The notes below the pieces were generated by a model. The model worked only from the letters and a program-made list of their open reading frames with translations, did no database searches and had not been told where the DNA came from. Below, piece after piece: positions 19,174 to 28,084 of a stretch of DNA of 64,000 nt. The DNA is taken from the NCBI RefSeq assembly GCF_033705735.1, contig NZ_CP131131.1:868001-932000 (forward strand). The letters are read 5' to 3'. This stretch comes from Shinella zoogloeoides (GTDB lineage Bacteria; Pseudomonadota; Alphaproteobacteria; Rhizobiales; Rhizobiaceae). The position numbers were made by a program, and so were the translations under genes. Within the stretch, counting starts at the first letter, position 1. The number at the start of each line of letters is the position of its first letter.

Positions 19174-20349
19174 ATGAGACATGCCCTGTCGATCGAACCG
19201 ACGCCCACCAGCCCGTCCCGGGTTGCCGAACGTGCGGCGGACCAGCCGGCCCCTTATCTGGAGATAACGGATCTGTGGAAGGCCTATGGCGATTTCGTCG
19301 CGCTGCGCGACATCTCGCTGAGTATCGCGAAGGGCGAATTCATCTGTTTCCTCGGTCCCTCCGGCTGCGGCAAGACGACCCTGCTCAGGGCCATTGCCGG
19401 CCTCGACCTTCAGACCAAGGGCACCATCCTCCAGGACGGCCGCGACATCTCTACCCTGCCGGCCTCCAGCCGCGACTACGGCATTGTCTTCCAGTCCTAT
19501 GCGCTCTTCCCGAACCTCACCATCGAGCAGAACATCGCCTTCGGCCTCGAGAATACCGGCCGTCCCAAGCCGGAGGTCGCTGCGCGGGTCGCCGAGTTGC
19601 TGGAGACGGTCGGCCTGTCGGCGCATGGAAAGAAGTATCCCGCCCAGCTTTCCGGCGGTCAGCAGCAGCGCATCGCGCTTGCCCGCGCCATCGCCATCTC
19701 GCCGGGCCTTCTCCTGCTCGACGAGCCGCTTTCGGCGCTCGACGCCAAGGTGCGCGTGCATCTTCGCCATGAGATCAAGGCGCTGCAGCGCAAGCTCGGC
19801 GTTACCACCATCATGGTGACGCACGACCAGGAGGAAGCGCTCGCCATGGCCGACCGCATCGTGGTGATGAACCACGGCGTCATCGAGCAGGTCGGCTCGC
19901 CCACCGAGATCTACCGCCATCCCGAAACCCTCTTCGTCGCCGACTTCATCGGCGAGACCAACCAGTTCCCGGCGAAGGTTGCCGCGGATGGCGAGGTCGA
20001 GATCGGCCATTCCGCCTTCCGCTGCCCGACGGGCGACTTTGCCCCCGGCGCGACCGCGACCGCCGTCGTGCGCCCCGTCGACATCATTCCGCACGGTGCC
20101 GACGCGCATGCGGCCAACGCCGTCGACCGGCCCTCGACGCCGCAGAACCTGATCGACGCCGAAGTCCGGGAAATGGAGTTCCTCGGCATGTTCTGGCGCA
20201 CGCGGCTGACCGCGCCGCGGCTCGGCGAGCGCACGCTCGTCGCCGACTTCTCCGTCAATGCCGTGCGGCGTCTCAGCATCGAGACGGGCGGCGTCATCCA
20301 GGTGGAGATCCCGCGCGAGCGCCTGCTGCTCTATCCGAGGAGCGCATGA
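19174..20349 (+). CDS. AEP importer ATP-binding subunit (PhnT-like)
   Basis: The 391-residue ATPase has a roughly 28-residue N-terminal extension before the ABC core. It then has Walker A GPSGCGKTT (61-69), Q-loop VFQSYALFP (about 105-113), signature LSGGQQQR (159-166), Walker B LLLLDEP and a TOBE region (about 260-390). The start at 19174 has GCGGAG upstream; a TTG two codons earlier is possible. Its TGA overlaps the permease ATG (20346-20349). Length and the long C-terminal domain fit the PhnT-type ATPases of AEP importers. Confidence 0.9.
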   Translation: MRHALSIEPTPTSPSRVAERAADQPAPYLEITDLWKAYGDFVALRDISLSIAKGEFICFLGPSGCGKTTLLRAIAGLDLQTKGTILQDGRDISTLPASSRDYGIVFQSYALFPNLTIEQNIAFGLENTGRPKPEVAARVAELLETVGLSAHGKKYPAQLSGGQQQRIALARAIAISPGLLLLDEPLSALDAKVRVHLRHEIKALQRKLGVTTIMVTHDQEEALAMADRIVVMNHGVIEQVGSPTEIYRHPETLFVADFIGETNQFPAKVAADGEVEIGHSAFRCPTGDFAPGATATAVVRPVDIIPHGADAHAANAVDRPSTPQNLIDAEVREMEFLGMFWRTRLTAPRLGERTLVADFSVNAVRRLSIETGGVIQVEIPRERLLLYPRSA

Positions 20350-22367
20350 CGATGAGCATCGCCCTCGAAACGCCCCATCTGCCGCTCGCCGGCAAGCGGC
20401 TGCGGCAGCAATCCTCCCGCGACGACCGCATCAAGCTCGGCTTCATGGCCGTCATCGGCCTCTACCTGATCGTCGCGCTCGGCGCGCCGCTCTTCGTCAT
20501 GCTGTCGAAGTCGCTGTCGACCTACCGCTTCGACCTTGCGGCCTTCGAGTTCCAGGTCAGCGACGAGACGGGCGCCAACTGGGGGCCGGTCGTCAGCGCC
20601 GCGCAGCTGAACGAGACGCTCGGCGCGGTACCGGAAAGCGAGCTTTCCAGCAATTCCGACGGGCGGCTGGCGGCGACCAAGTTCTTCCCCGAATTCAAGT
20701 TCCGCAGTCCCGTGCACTACCGCATCCGCGGCACGACCGCCGATGCGGCCTTCCTCGTCGGCTCGACGCTGGAAAAGGGCACCGAATGGCGCGACTACGA
20801 TTCCGGCACCTTCCGCCGCGTCGTGCTGCGCCCGGCGCGGGGCCTCGGCCTCGATAACTTCGTGGCCTATTTCTCGACGCCGGCGCTCGCCCAGTCGATC
20901 TACAATTCGGTGCTGATGGCGGCCATCAGCACGGTCTTCACCGTCGCCATCGCCTTCGCGCTCGCTTACGGGCTGACGCGGAGCTGCATGCCGCTGAAGG
21001 GCCTCTTCCGCGGCGTCCTGACGATCCCGATCCTCGTGCCCTCGCTGCTGCCGGGCATCGCGCTCGTCTATCTCTTCGGCAACCAGGGCGTCTTCAAGGA
21101 CTGGCTGATGGGCTATTCCATCTACGGTCCGATCGGCATCGTCATCGGCTCGGTCTTCTTCACCCTGCCGCATGCCTTCCTGATCATCCTGACGGCGCTT
21201 TCCGTGGCCGATGCGCGCCACTACGAGGCCGCCGCCTCGCTGAAGGCCAGCAAGTGGCGCACCTTCACCACCGTCACGGTGCCGGGCGCGCGCTTCGGCC
21301 TCGTCTCGGCCGCCTTCGTCGTCTTCACGCTGGTCATCACCGATTTCGGCCTGCCCAAGGTGATCGGCGGGCAATATGGCATGCTCGCCGTCGACATCTA
21401 CAAGCAGGTGATCGGCCAGCAGAATTTCGAGATGGGCGCGGTCGTCTCCGTCATCCTGCTCGTGCCGGCCATCCTCGCCTTCGCCGTCGACCGGCGCATG
21501 CAGAAGCGGCAGGTGGCGCTGCTGTCGGCCCGCGCCGTGCCCTATGCGCCGAAGCCCAATGCCCGCACGGATGCGATCTGCTTTGCCTTCGCCTGCCTCG
21601 TCAGCCTCTTCATCCTCGGCATGATCGCCATGTGCCAGATCGCCGCCCTGGTGAAATTCTGGCCCTACGACCTGACGCTGACGACGAAGAACTTCGCCTT
21701 CGACCTGATGGACGGCGGCGGCTGGGAAGCCTATGGCAATTCGATCAAGCTGGCCTTGCTGACGGCGCTGTTCGGCTCGCTCGTCGTCTTTGCCGGCGCC
21801 TATATGGTGGAGAAGGCGGACGGCTTCCGCCTCGGCCGCGGCCTCTTCCATTTCCTCGCGATGATGCCCATGGCGGTGCCGGGCATGGTGCTCGGCCTTG
21901 CCTATATCTTCTTCTTCAACAATCCGGCTAATCCGCTCCATCCCATCTACGGCACGATGGCGATCCTCGTCGTCTCCACGGTGACGCACTTCTACACCGT
22001 CGCGCACCTGACGGCGCTGACGGCGCTGAAACAGATGGATCCGGAATTCGAATCCGTCGCTGCCTCGCTGAAGCAGCCCTTCCACCGGCTGTTCTTCCGG
22101 GTCACGGTACCGGTCTGCCTTCCGGCGATCCTCAACATCGCGATCTATCTCTTCGTCAATGCGATGACGACGGTCTCGGCGGTGGTCTTCCTCTATTCCA
22201 CCAACACCAAGCTCGCCTCGGTCGCCGTGCTCAACATGGACGATGCCGGCGACATTGCCCCGGCGGCCGCCATGGGCATGATGATCTTCTACACCAATGT
22301 CGCCGCCAAGCTCGTCCACGCGCTGGTCGCCCGCGGCCTGCTGGCGCGGACCCAGGCATGGCGCTGA
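20346..22367 (+). CDS. AEP importer permease, fused two-domain protein with an unusual periplasmic insertion
   Basis: The 673-residue protein carries two permease halves with coupling loops HYEAAASLKASKWRTFTTV and EFESVAASLKQPFHRLFFR. It is more than 100 residues longer than the other two permeases here (560 and 546). The extra sequence follows the first membrane helix (VIGLYLIVALGAPLFVML): about residues 50-165 form a hydrophilic stretch including FEFQVSDETGANWGPVV, probably a periplasmic domain. A second in-frame ATG is at 20352. It is coupled by ATGA overlap to the ATPase and is the last gene before the terminator at 22392-22425. Confidence 0.9.
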   Translation: MTMSIALETPHLPLAGKRLRQQSSRDDRIKLGFMAVIGLYLIVALGAPLFVMLSKSLSTYRFDLAAFEFQVSDETGANWGPVVSAAQLNETLGAVPESELSSNSDGRLAATKFFPEFKFRSPVHYRIRGTTADAAFLVGSTLEKGTEWRDYDSGTFRRVVLRPARGLGLDNFVAYFSTPALAQSIYNSVLMAAISTVFTVAIAFALAYGLTRSCMPLKGLFRGVLTIPILVPSLLPGIALVYLFGNQGVFKDWLMGYSIYGPIGIVIGSVFFTLPHAFLIILTALSVADARHYEAAASLKASKWRTFTTVTVPGARFGLVSAAFVVFTLVITDFGLPKVIGGQYGMLAVDIYKQVIGQQNFEMGAVVSVILLVPAILAFAVDRRMQKRQVALLSARAVPYAPKPNARTDAICFAFACLVSLFILGMIAMCQIAALVKFWPYDLTLTTKNFAFDLMDGGGWEAYGNSIKLALLTALFGSLVVFAGAYMVEKADGFRLGRGLFHFLAMMPMAVPGMVLGLAYIFFFNNPANPLHPIYGTMAILVVSTVTHFYTVAHLTALTALKQMDPEFESVAASLKQPFHRLFFRVTVPVCLPAILNIAIYLFVNAMTTVSAVVFLYSTNTKLASVAVLNMDDAGDIAPAAAMGMMIFYTNVAAKLVHALVARGLLARTQAWR

Positions 22368-22391
22368 CGCCGGCGTCGAAGGTTGCATGAA

Positions 22392-22425
22392 AAAGGCCCC
22401 TCTCCATCGCGGACGAGGGGCCTTT
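22392..22425. terminator. Bidirectional hairpin terminator between the AEP permease and the AraC gene
   Basis: AAAGGCCCCTC (22392-22402) and GAGGGGCCTTT (22415-22425) form a perfect 11-bp stem with A- and T-rich ends on both sides. It lies between convergent genes ending at 22367 and 22443 and can serve both. Confidence 0.8.
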
Positions 22426-22442
22426 CCTTTGGGGGATCTGTA

Positions 22443-23477
22443 TCAGGCGACGTGCCGTTCCTCGTCGCGGCGGCTCTCGGGAAGGGACCGCCGCTCCACT
22501 TCGGCAAGGCGCGTTCCCTGCGGCGTGCAGCCGTAGCGCTCGCGATAGGTGCGGGAGAAGTGCGAGGCAGTGGAGAAGCCGCAGGCCATGGCGATCTCGA
22601 TGACGGGCAGCGACGAGGTGGCGAGCAGCAGATGCGCCCGCTCCAGCCGCAGGTCGAGATAGTAGCGCGCCGGGGTGCGGCCCATCTCGCGGCGGAAGAG
22701 GCGCTCCATCTGGCGGCGCGAAAGCCCGCTTGCCGGCGGCATGTCGGCGAGCCGCAGCGGTTCGGAAAGGTTGGCCTCCATCTGCTGGATGATGCGGATC
22801 AGCAGGGCGTTGTCGATACCGAGGCGGGCCTGCAGCGGCAGGCGCTGGCGTTCGCCGGCTTCCCGCAACTGCCCGCAGAGCGCCACCTCGCAGATGCGGT
22901 TGGCGATGTCCTTGCCGAGGTCCTGCTCGATGATCTCAAGGAACATGTCGAAGGATGCGTTGCCGCCGGCGCAGGTATGGAGATCGGCGTCGATCTCGAA
23001 TGTCGTCTGGCGGGCCTTTGCGGCAGGGAAACGCTCGGAGAAATCCGGGAAATGCGCCCAGTGCACGGCGCAGCGCCGCTCGTCGAGAAGTCCGGCGCGG
23101 GCGAGCGGATAGAGCCCGCCGGCAAGGCCGGCCAGCGGGATGCGGCTGCGCCGGCAAAGCCGCAGCCACGCCTCCAGCGGACGGTCGGGCGCGGGGATCG
23201 CGCTGCCGCCGCAGACAACGGCGAAGCGCGGCGCCATGCCCGGTCGGCAGAGCCATTCGCGTGCCTCGGCGAGGGAAAAGTCGGCGGCGACGCGCATGCC
23301 GCAGGAAGAGCTTGCCGGCCGGCCATGCACCGTCACGACCTGCCAGTCGTAGACCGGTCGGCCGGCGACCTCGTTGGCGATGCGCAGGGCGTCGAGCGCT
23401 CCGGAGAAGGCATGCAGCGCGAAGCCGTCGATGAGGCAGAAGATGAAACGGCTGCCGTCCATGCGTGCCTGTTGCAT
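22443..23477 (-). CDS. GlxA/GbdR-like AraC regulator (DJ-1/PfpI-like domain + AraC HTH)
   Basis: The 344-residue protein has an N-terminal class I glutamine-amidotransferase-like domain (about 8-180, FIFCLIDGFALHAFSGALDALRIAN). A C-terminal AraC double HTH follows (about 225-330, LSEPLRLADMPPASGLSRRQMERLFRREMG and IAMACGFSTASHFSRTYRERYG). The usual nucleophile-elbow cysteine of the amidotransferase fold is absent: the segment reads LAGLAGGLYPLARAGLL, so it is a sensor, not an enzyme. GbdR and CdhR, which sense glycine betaine/dimethylglycine and carnitine, share this layout. Given the nearby demethylase-type genes, a methylated-amine ligand is plausible. The start at 23477 has GGGAGGAG upstream; AACGATTT lies at 23499-23506. 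Confidence 0.88.
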   Translation of the reverse strand: MQQARMDGSRFIFCLIDGFALHAFSGALDALRIANEVAGRPVYDWQVVTVHGRPASSSCGMRVAADFSLAEAREWLCRPGMAPRFAVVCGGSAIPAPDRPLEAWLRLCRRSRIPLAGLAGGLYPLARAGLLDERRCAVHWAHFPDFSERFPAAKARQTTFEIDADLHTCAGGNASFDMFLEIIEQDLGKDIANRICEVALCGQLREAGERQRLPLQARLGIDNALLIRIIQQMEANLSEPLRLADMPPASGLSRRQMERLFRREMGRTPARYYLDLRLERAHLLLATSSLPVIEIAMACGFSTASHFSRTYRERYGCTPQGTRLAEVERRSLPESRRDEERHVA

Positions 23478-23661
23478 TGTCTCCTCCCGGTCGTGAAAAA
23501 CGATTTAGGGCAGAATGGAAAGAATTATTACATAATGCAACATAAAAAGACATTCTGGCCGTGTGTTTTCGGCGAAATATGGCCTCGATTGTCACAATTC
23601 ATCGCCGAATGAGCCGGGCTTGCGCGGTCGATGTCACGCCCGGCTTGTCAAAGCGACAAAA

Positions 23662-24462
23662 ATGATCGCAGATATCGTCATGTCCGGTTCCCAGAACACT
23701 CGCGCTCTTGCTCCCCGCCGCCATGGCGAAATCCTGCGCCGCCTTGCGGCGGACGGCACGGTGAGCATTACCGAGCTTGCCGATTTCTTCGACGTGTCGC
23801 GGCAGACGATCCGCCGCGACCTGAAGCTTCTCGCCGAGCGCGGCCAGCTCGACCTCGTGCATGGCGGGGCGACGCTGTTCGAGGCGACCGAAGCGGCCTT
23901 CACCGAGCGGCGCGAGGAAAATGCCGACGCCAAGGCGGCGATAGGCCGCGCCGCCGCCGGCCTGGTGCGCGACGGCATGGTCGTCTTCCTCGATTCCGGC
24001 ACGACGACGCTCGCGGTGGCGCAAGCCCTTTCCGAGCGGAAAAACCTCACGATCTGCACCACTTCGCTATCCGTCGCGCTTCTGATGTGCCGCCAGCCGC
24101 AGGTGCGGGTGCACATGCTCGGCGGCGAGATCGACCCGGACGAGGAGGCCTCGGTCGGCATCGACGCGCTGGAGGCGATCGCGCATTTCCGGGTCGATGT
24201 GGCCTTCCTCGGCGGCGGCGGCCTGTCACCGGACGGCGAGGTGACGGACTTCACCCGCAGCGGCGCGGAGCAGCGCTCGCGCATGGCCGAAACGGCGAAC
24301 CGGGCGTATTTCGTGCTCGACAGCTCGAAATTCGGCCGGTTGACGCCGCTTCGCATTCCGCGCTTCGAGGCGGCGGCAGGCGTGATCGTCGACCGCCGCC
24401 CGCCGGAGGCCATCGCCGAGGCGCTGGAGCGGAGGGGGCCGGCCCTGATCGTTTCCATGTGA
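23662..24462 (+). CDS. DeoR-family regulator
   Basis: The 266-residue protein has the DeoR HTH (RRHGEILRRLAADGTVSITELADFFDVSRQTIRRDLKLL, about 14-55). Its sensor domain contains FLDSGTTTLAVAQAL and TTSLSVALLM, followed by VDVAFLGGGGLSPDGEVTDFTRSGAEQ. Two ATGs, at 23662 and 23680, are possible; neither has a strong ribosome site. It diverges from the AraC gene and lies 88 bases before the flavoprotein gene at 24551 on the same strand, so it may regulate that gene. A stem of AGCCGGGC (23612-23619) and GCCCGGCT (23638-23645) precedes it. The effector is unknown. Confidence 0.88.
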   Translation: MIADIVMSGSQNTRALAPRRHGEILRRLAADGTVSITELADFFDVSRQTIRRDLKLLAERGQLDLVHGGATLFEATEAAFTERREENADAKAAIGRAAAGLVRDGMVVFLDSGTTTLAVAQALSERKNLTICTTSLSVALLMCRQPQVRVHMLGGEIDPDEEASVGIDALEAIAHFRVDVAFLGGGGLSPDGEVTDFTRSGAEQRSRMAETANRAYFVLDSSKFGRLTPLRIPRFEAAAGVIVDRRPPEAIAEALERRGPALIVSM

Positions 24463-24550
24463 CTAAATGTAATATTTTGTAACTTTCTGTCTTGTCCTTT
24501 GGCGGTGTTTTGGTACCGTACGGCCTTCCATGGTTTCGGGAGGTCGTTTC

Positions 24551-27001
24551 ATGGCGCAGGAATTTCCAACACAGGCGCAGGTCGTCATCATCGGCGGCGG
24601 CATCATCGGCTGCTCGGTGGCCTATCACCTGACGAAGCTCGGCTGGCGGGACGTCGTCCTGCTGGAGCAGGGCCAGCTCAGCGGCGGCACCACCTGGCAT
24701 GCCGCCGGCCTCGTCGGCCAGTTGCGCAGCCATGCCAACATGACGAGCCTCATCAAATATTCCACGCAGCTCTACAGCGAGCTGGAGGCGGAGACGGGGC
24801 TTGCCACCGGCTGGAAGAACTGCGGCTCGCTTTCCGTCGCCCGCAGCGCCGACCGGATGACCGTGCTGAAGCGCACCGCCGCCTCCGCCCGCGCGCAGGG
24901 CGTGGAGATCGAGGTGATCTCGCCGAAGGAGGCGCAGGACCTCTGGCCGGTCATGGCGATCGACGATCTTGCCGGCGCTGTTTGGTTGCCCGGCGACGGC
25001 AAGGCCAATCCGACCGACCTCACCCAGTCGCTCGCCAAGGGCGCGCGCAGCCGCGGCGCCCGCATCATCGAGCGCGTGCGCGTCACCGGCATCTCCACCG
25101 CGAACCGCGCGGTCACGGGCGTCGAGACGGATCGTGGGGCCATCGCCGCCGAGATCGTCGTCAACTGCGCCGGGCAATGGGCGCGCAAGGTGGGGCTGAT
25201 GTGCGGTGTCCCGGTGCCGCTCCATTCGGCCGAGCACATGTATATCGTCACCGGCCGCATCGAGGGCGTGCATCCGGACCTTCCGGTGATGCGCGATCCC
25301 GACGGCTACATCTATTTCAAGGAAGAGGTCGGCGGCCTCGTCATGGGCGGCTTCGAGCCGGAAGCCAAGCCCTGGGGCATGGAGGGCATTCCCGACGATT
25401 TCGAATTCGCGCTCCTGCCGGACGACTGGGACCAGTTCGAAATCCTCATGCAGAGCGCCTTGCAGCGCGTGCCGCAGCTTGCGATCTCGGAAGTCAAGAA
25501 ATTCTACAACGGCCCGGAAAGCTTCACGCCTGACAACAATTTCATCCTCGGAGAAGCGCCGGAGCTGAAGAATTTCTATGTCGGCGCTGGCTTCAATTCC
25601 ATGGGCATCGCGAGCGCCGGCGGGGCGGGGCGGGCGCTGGCGGAATGGATCGTCAACGGCGCGCCGACCATGGACCTCTGGCCGGTCGACATCCGCCGCT
25701 TCGCAAACTTCAACAACAATCCGCGCTGGCTGCACGACCGCGTCAAGGAAACGCTCGGCCTGCACTATGCCATGCCCTGGCCGAACCGCGAACTGGACAC
25801 CGCGCGCCCCTTCCGCCGCTCGCCGCTTTATGACCGGCTGGCCGCCAGGGGCGCCTGCTTCGGCTCGAAGATGGGCTGGGAGCGCGCCAACTGGTTCGCC
25901 GCCGAGGGCGAAGCGCCGGTGACGGACTATGCCTTCGGCCGGCAGAACTGGCATGAGGCGGTGCGGCGCGAGATGAAGGCGACGCGCGAGGCCGCCGGCC
26001 TCTTCGACCAGACCTCCTTCGCCAAGCTGCTCGTGCAGGGCCGCGACGCCGCGACGGCGCTCAACCGCATCTGCGCCGCCGAGATCGATATCGAGATCGG
26101 CCGCTCGATCTATACAGGCATGTTGAACGAACGCGGCGGCTATGAAAGCGACCTGACGGTCATGCGCCTTGCCGCCGACCGCTTCCTCATCGTCACCGGC
26201 TCGGCGCAGGCCGTGCACGATGCCGACTGGATCCGCCGGAACATCCCGGCCGATGCCCATGTCACGCTCACCGACGTCACCTCGGCCTATGCGGTGCTGG
26301 CGCTGATGGGGCCGAAGTCGCGCGACATCCTGGGCCGGCTCACCTCCGCCGATCTTTCCGGTGAGGGTTTCCCCTTCGCCACCATCCGCGAGATCGATAT
26401 CGGCTATGCCACGGCCTATGCCAACCGCATGACCTATGTCGGCGAGCTCGGCTGGGAGCTGATCGTGCCGACGGAATTCGCGGTCGGCGTCTACGAGGCG
26501 CTGCAGGAAGCCGGCCGGGACCTCGGGCTCGTCGATTGCGGCTACTATGCGCTGGAGGCGCTGCGCCTGGAGAAAGGCTACCGCGCCTGGAGCCGCGAGT
26601 TGACGCCGGATATCGACCCCTGTCAGGCCGGCCTTGCCTTCGCGGTCGCGCTGGACAAGCCCGGCGGCTTCATCGGCCGCGATGCCGTCGCCGCCGCGAA
26701 GGCGAGGGGAACGCCCTCGCGCCGCATCGTGCAGTTCACGGTGGACGATGCCGGGCCGATGCTATGGGGTGGCGAGCTGATCCTGCGCGACGGCAGGCCC
26801 GTCGGGGAGGTTCGCTCTGCGGCTTACGGGCATACGCTCGGCCGCTCGGCCGCGCTCGCCCTCATCGAGCATGCCGATGGCGTGGACAGGGCATTCCTGG
26901 AGGGTGGCCGGTTCGAGGTCGAGCTTGCCGGCGAGCGCTTCGCCGTCACCGCCCATCTGGCGGCCGCCTACGATCCGAAGGGTCTGCGGGTCAAGGCATA
27001 G
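24551..27001 (+). CDS. Dimethylglycine/sarcosine dehydrogenase-like flavoprotein (DAO + GcvT domains)
   Basis: The 816-residue protein has an N-terminal FAD domain with GGGIIG (15-20). The motif TTWHAAGL follows, whose His (about 50) corresponds to the covalent FAD attachment residue of dimethylglycine and sarcosine dehydrogenases. A FAO_M linker (about 375-430) and a C-terminal GcvT/aminomethyltransferase domain (about 430-810, GWERANWFAAEGE, MTYVGELGWELIVP) complete the family layout. Such enzymes oxidise N-methyl groups and can pass the one-carbon unit to tetrahydrofolate. The start at 24551 has GGGAGG; a frame opening 21 bases earlier is less likely. A close homologue lies at 32738-35158. 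The substrate is uncertain: sarcosine, dimethylglycine or an N-methyl aminophosphonate. Confidence 0.85.
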   Translation: MAQEFPTQAQVVIIGGGIIGCSVAYHLTKLGWRDVVLLEQGQLSGGTTWHAAGLVGQLRSHANMTSLIKYSTQLYSELEAETGLATGWKNCGSLSVARSADRMTVLKRTAASARAQGVEIEVISPKEAQDLWPVMAIDDLAGAVWLPGDGKANPTDLTQSLAKGARSRGARIIERVRVTGISTANRAVTGVETDRGAIAAEIVVNCAGQWARKVGLMCGVPVPLHSAEHMYIVTGRIEGVHPDLPVMRDPDGYIYFKEEVGGLVMGGFEPEAKPWGMEGIPDDFEFALLPDDWDQFEILMQSALQRVPQLAISEVKKFYNGPESFTPDNNFILGEAPELKNFYVGAGFNSMGIASAGGAGRALAEWIVNGAPTMDLWPVDIRRFANFNNNPRWLHDRVKETLGLHYAMPWPNRELDTARPFRRSPLYDRLAARGACFGSKMGWERANWFAAEGEAPVTDYAFGRQNWHEAVRREMKATREAAGLFDQTSFAKLLVQGRDAATALNRICAAEIDIEIGRSIYTGMLNERGGYESDLTVMRLAADRFLIVTGSAQAVHDADWIRRNIPADAHVTLTDVTSAYAVLALMGPKSRDILGRLTSADLSGEGFPFATIREIDIGYATAYANRMTYVGELGWELIVPTEFAVGVYEALQEAGRDLGLVDCGYYALEALRLEKGYRAWSRELTPDIDPCQAGLAFAVALDKPGGFIGRDAVAAAKARGTPSRRIVQFTVDDAGPMLWGGELILRDGRPVGEVRSAAYGHTLGRSAALALIEHADGVDRAFLEGGRFEVELAGERFAVTAHLAAAYDPKGLRVKA

Positions 27002-27036
27002 GCTTCGGGCGGGGTGCGCGCCACCCCGCCTTTCCT

Positions 27037-28074
27037 TCAGGCGAAACGCACATTGCTTTCCTGCGCCCGCAGGCGCGGATCGTGCGAGCGGATCTCGACG
27101 GGCTTTCCGTCCAGGATCTCGAAGCATCGCGCCAGCGTATCATCGGTGAGGCGCTGCATCGCCTCGGCGGTGAAGAACGCCAGATGCGGGAGGAGGATGG
27201 CGTCCGGGCGGCCGAAGAGCGGGCTCAGCGTATGCCCTGTCTTCGCCAGCGGCTCCTCCTCGTAGACGTCCAGCCCGACGCCGCCGAGACGGCCGGCCAG
27301 CATGGCCTCGACCAGCGCCGTCTCGTCGACCAGCGCCCCGCGCGAGACATTGACCAGCACTGCCGACGGCTTCATGCAGGCAAGCGCCGCGCGGTCGATC
27401 ATATGGCGCGTCGACGGGCTGAGCGCCATGTGCAGCGAGACGAAATCGCATTGCCGCAGCATGGCATGCAGGTCGTGCGCCTTCTCCACGCCATGGCCGG
27501 CCATGACGGACGCCTCGACATGCGGATCGAAGCCGAGGACGCGCGCCCGGAAGCCGGCAGATGCCATGCGCGCCATGCTGCGGCCGATCTTGCCCATGCC
27601 GATCAGCCCCACCGTCGCGCCCGCGATATCGCGGCCGAGCCAGCGGGGTTCCGGCCAGAGCCAGCCGTCGCGCTCCATCGCCCGGCCGATCTCGGGCAGG
27701 CGCCTGGCAAGGGCGATCATCAGGGCGAAGGCCGCCTCGGCCACGGTCTCCTGCGCATAATCCGGCACGTTGACGACGGGAATGCCCCGCGCCATGGCCG
27801 CCGGTATGTCGATGGCGTCGATGCCGACACCATATTTGACGATGCCCTTCAGCCGCCGCGCCGCGGCGATGACGGGAGCGGTGATCGGCGTATAGCACAT
27901 CAGGAGGAGATCGGCCTCCGCCACCTCCCGCATCAGCTCCTCCTGCGGGATGTCAGCCGGCAGGGTAACGAGGTCGACGCCGCGCGCCCGCAGGCCGGCG
28001 TCGATGTCGGGGCATTCGAGTTCCCGATCCGTGCGGACGGCTTTCATGGGGTATTCTCCCGTGCTTCGTTGCAT
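27037..28074 (-). CDS. D-isomer-specific 2-hydroxyacid dehydrogenase
   Basis: The 345-residue protein has the two-domain 2-hydroxyacid dehydrogenase fold. The nucleotide-binding GLIGMGKIGRSM lies at about 156-167. Catalytic Arg is in NVSRGALVDE, Glu in the YEEEPL region, and His in LLPHLAFFTAEAM. The ATG at 28074 has a strong AGGAGG five bases upstream, located at the end of pbfA; an internal ATG at 28047 with GGGAG is the alternative and gives a more typical N-terminus. It lies 10 bases after pbfA on the same strand and is probably cotranscribed. Its substrate (glyoxylate, hydroxypyruvate or a phosphonate hydroxyacid) cannot be read from sequence. Confidence 0.88.
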   Translation of the reverse strand: MQRSTGEYPMKAVRTDRELECPDIDAGLRARGVDLVTLPADIPQEELMREVAEADLLLMCYTPITAPVIAAARRLKGIVKYGVGIDAIDIPAAMARGIPVVNVPDYAQETVAEAAFALMIALARRLPEIGRAMERDGWLWPEPRWLGRDIAGATVGLIGMGKIGRSMARMASAGFRARVLGFDPHVEASVMAGHGVEKAHDLHAMLRQCDFVSLHMALSPSTRHMIDRAALACMKPSAVLVNVSRGALVDETALVEAMLAGRLGGVGLDVYEEEPLAKTGHTLSPLFGRPDAILLPHLAFFTAEAMQRLTDDTLARCFEILDGKPVEIRSHDPRLRAQESNVRFA

Positions 28075-28084
28075 TCCGTCCTCC

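Noticed and set aside
12720..22367. Possible C-P lyase (phnG-M) or phosphonatase (phnX) genes
   Set aside because: None is present. The only C-P bond-cleaving enzyme visible is PhnA, so the route is PhnW-PhnY-PhnA.
20331..22388. 685-codon minus-strand frame opposite the AEP permease
   Set aside because: The product is a low-complexity Arg/Asp/Glu/His string, typical of antisense translation in GC-rich DNA, while the plus strand encodes a clear permease.
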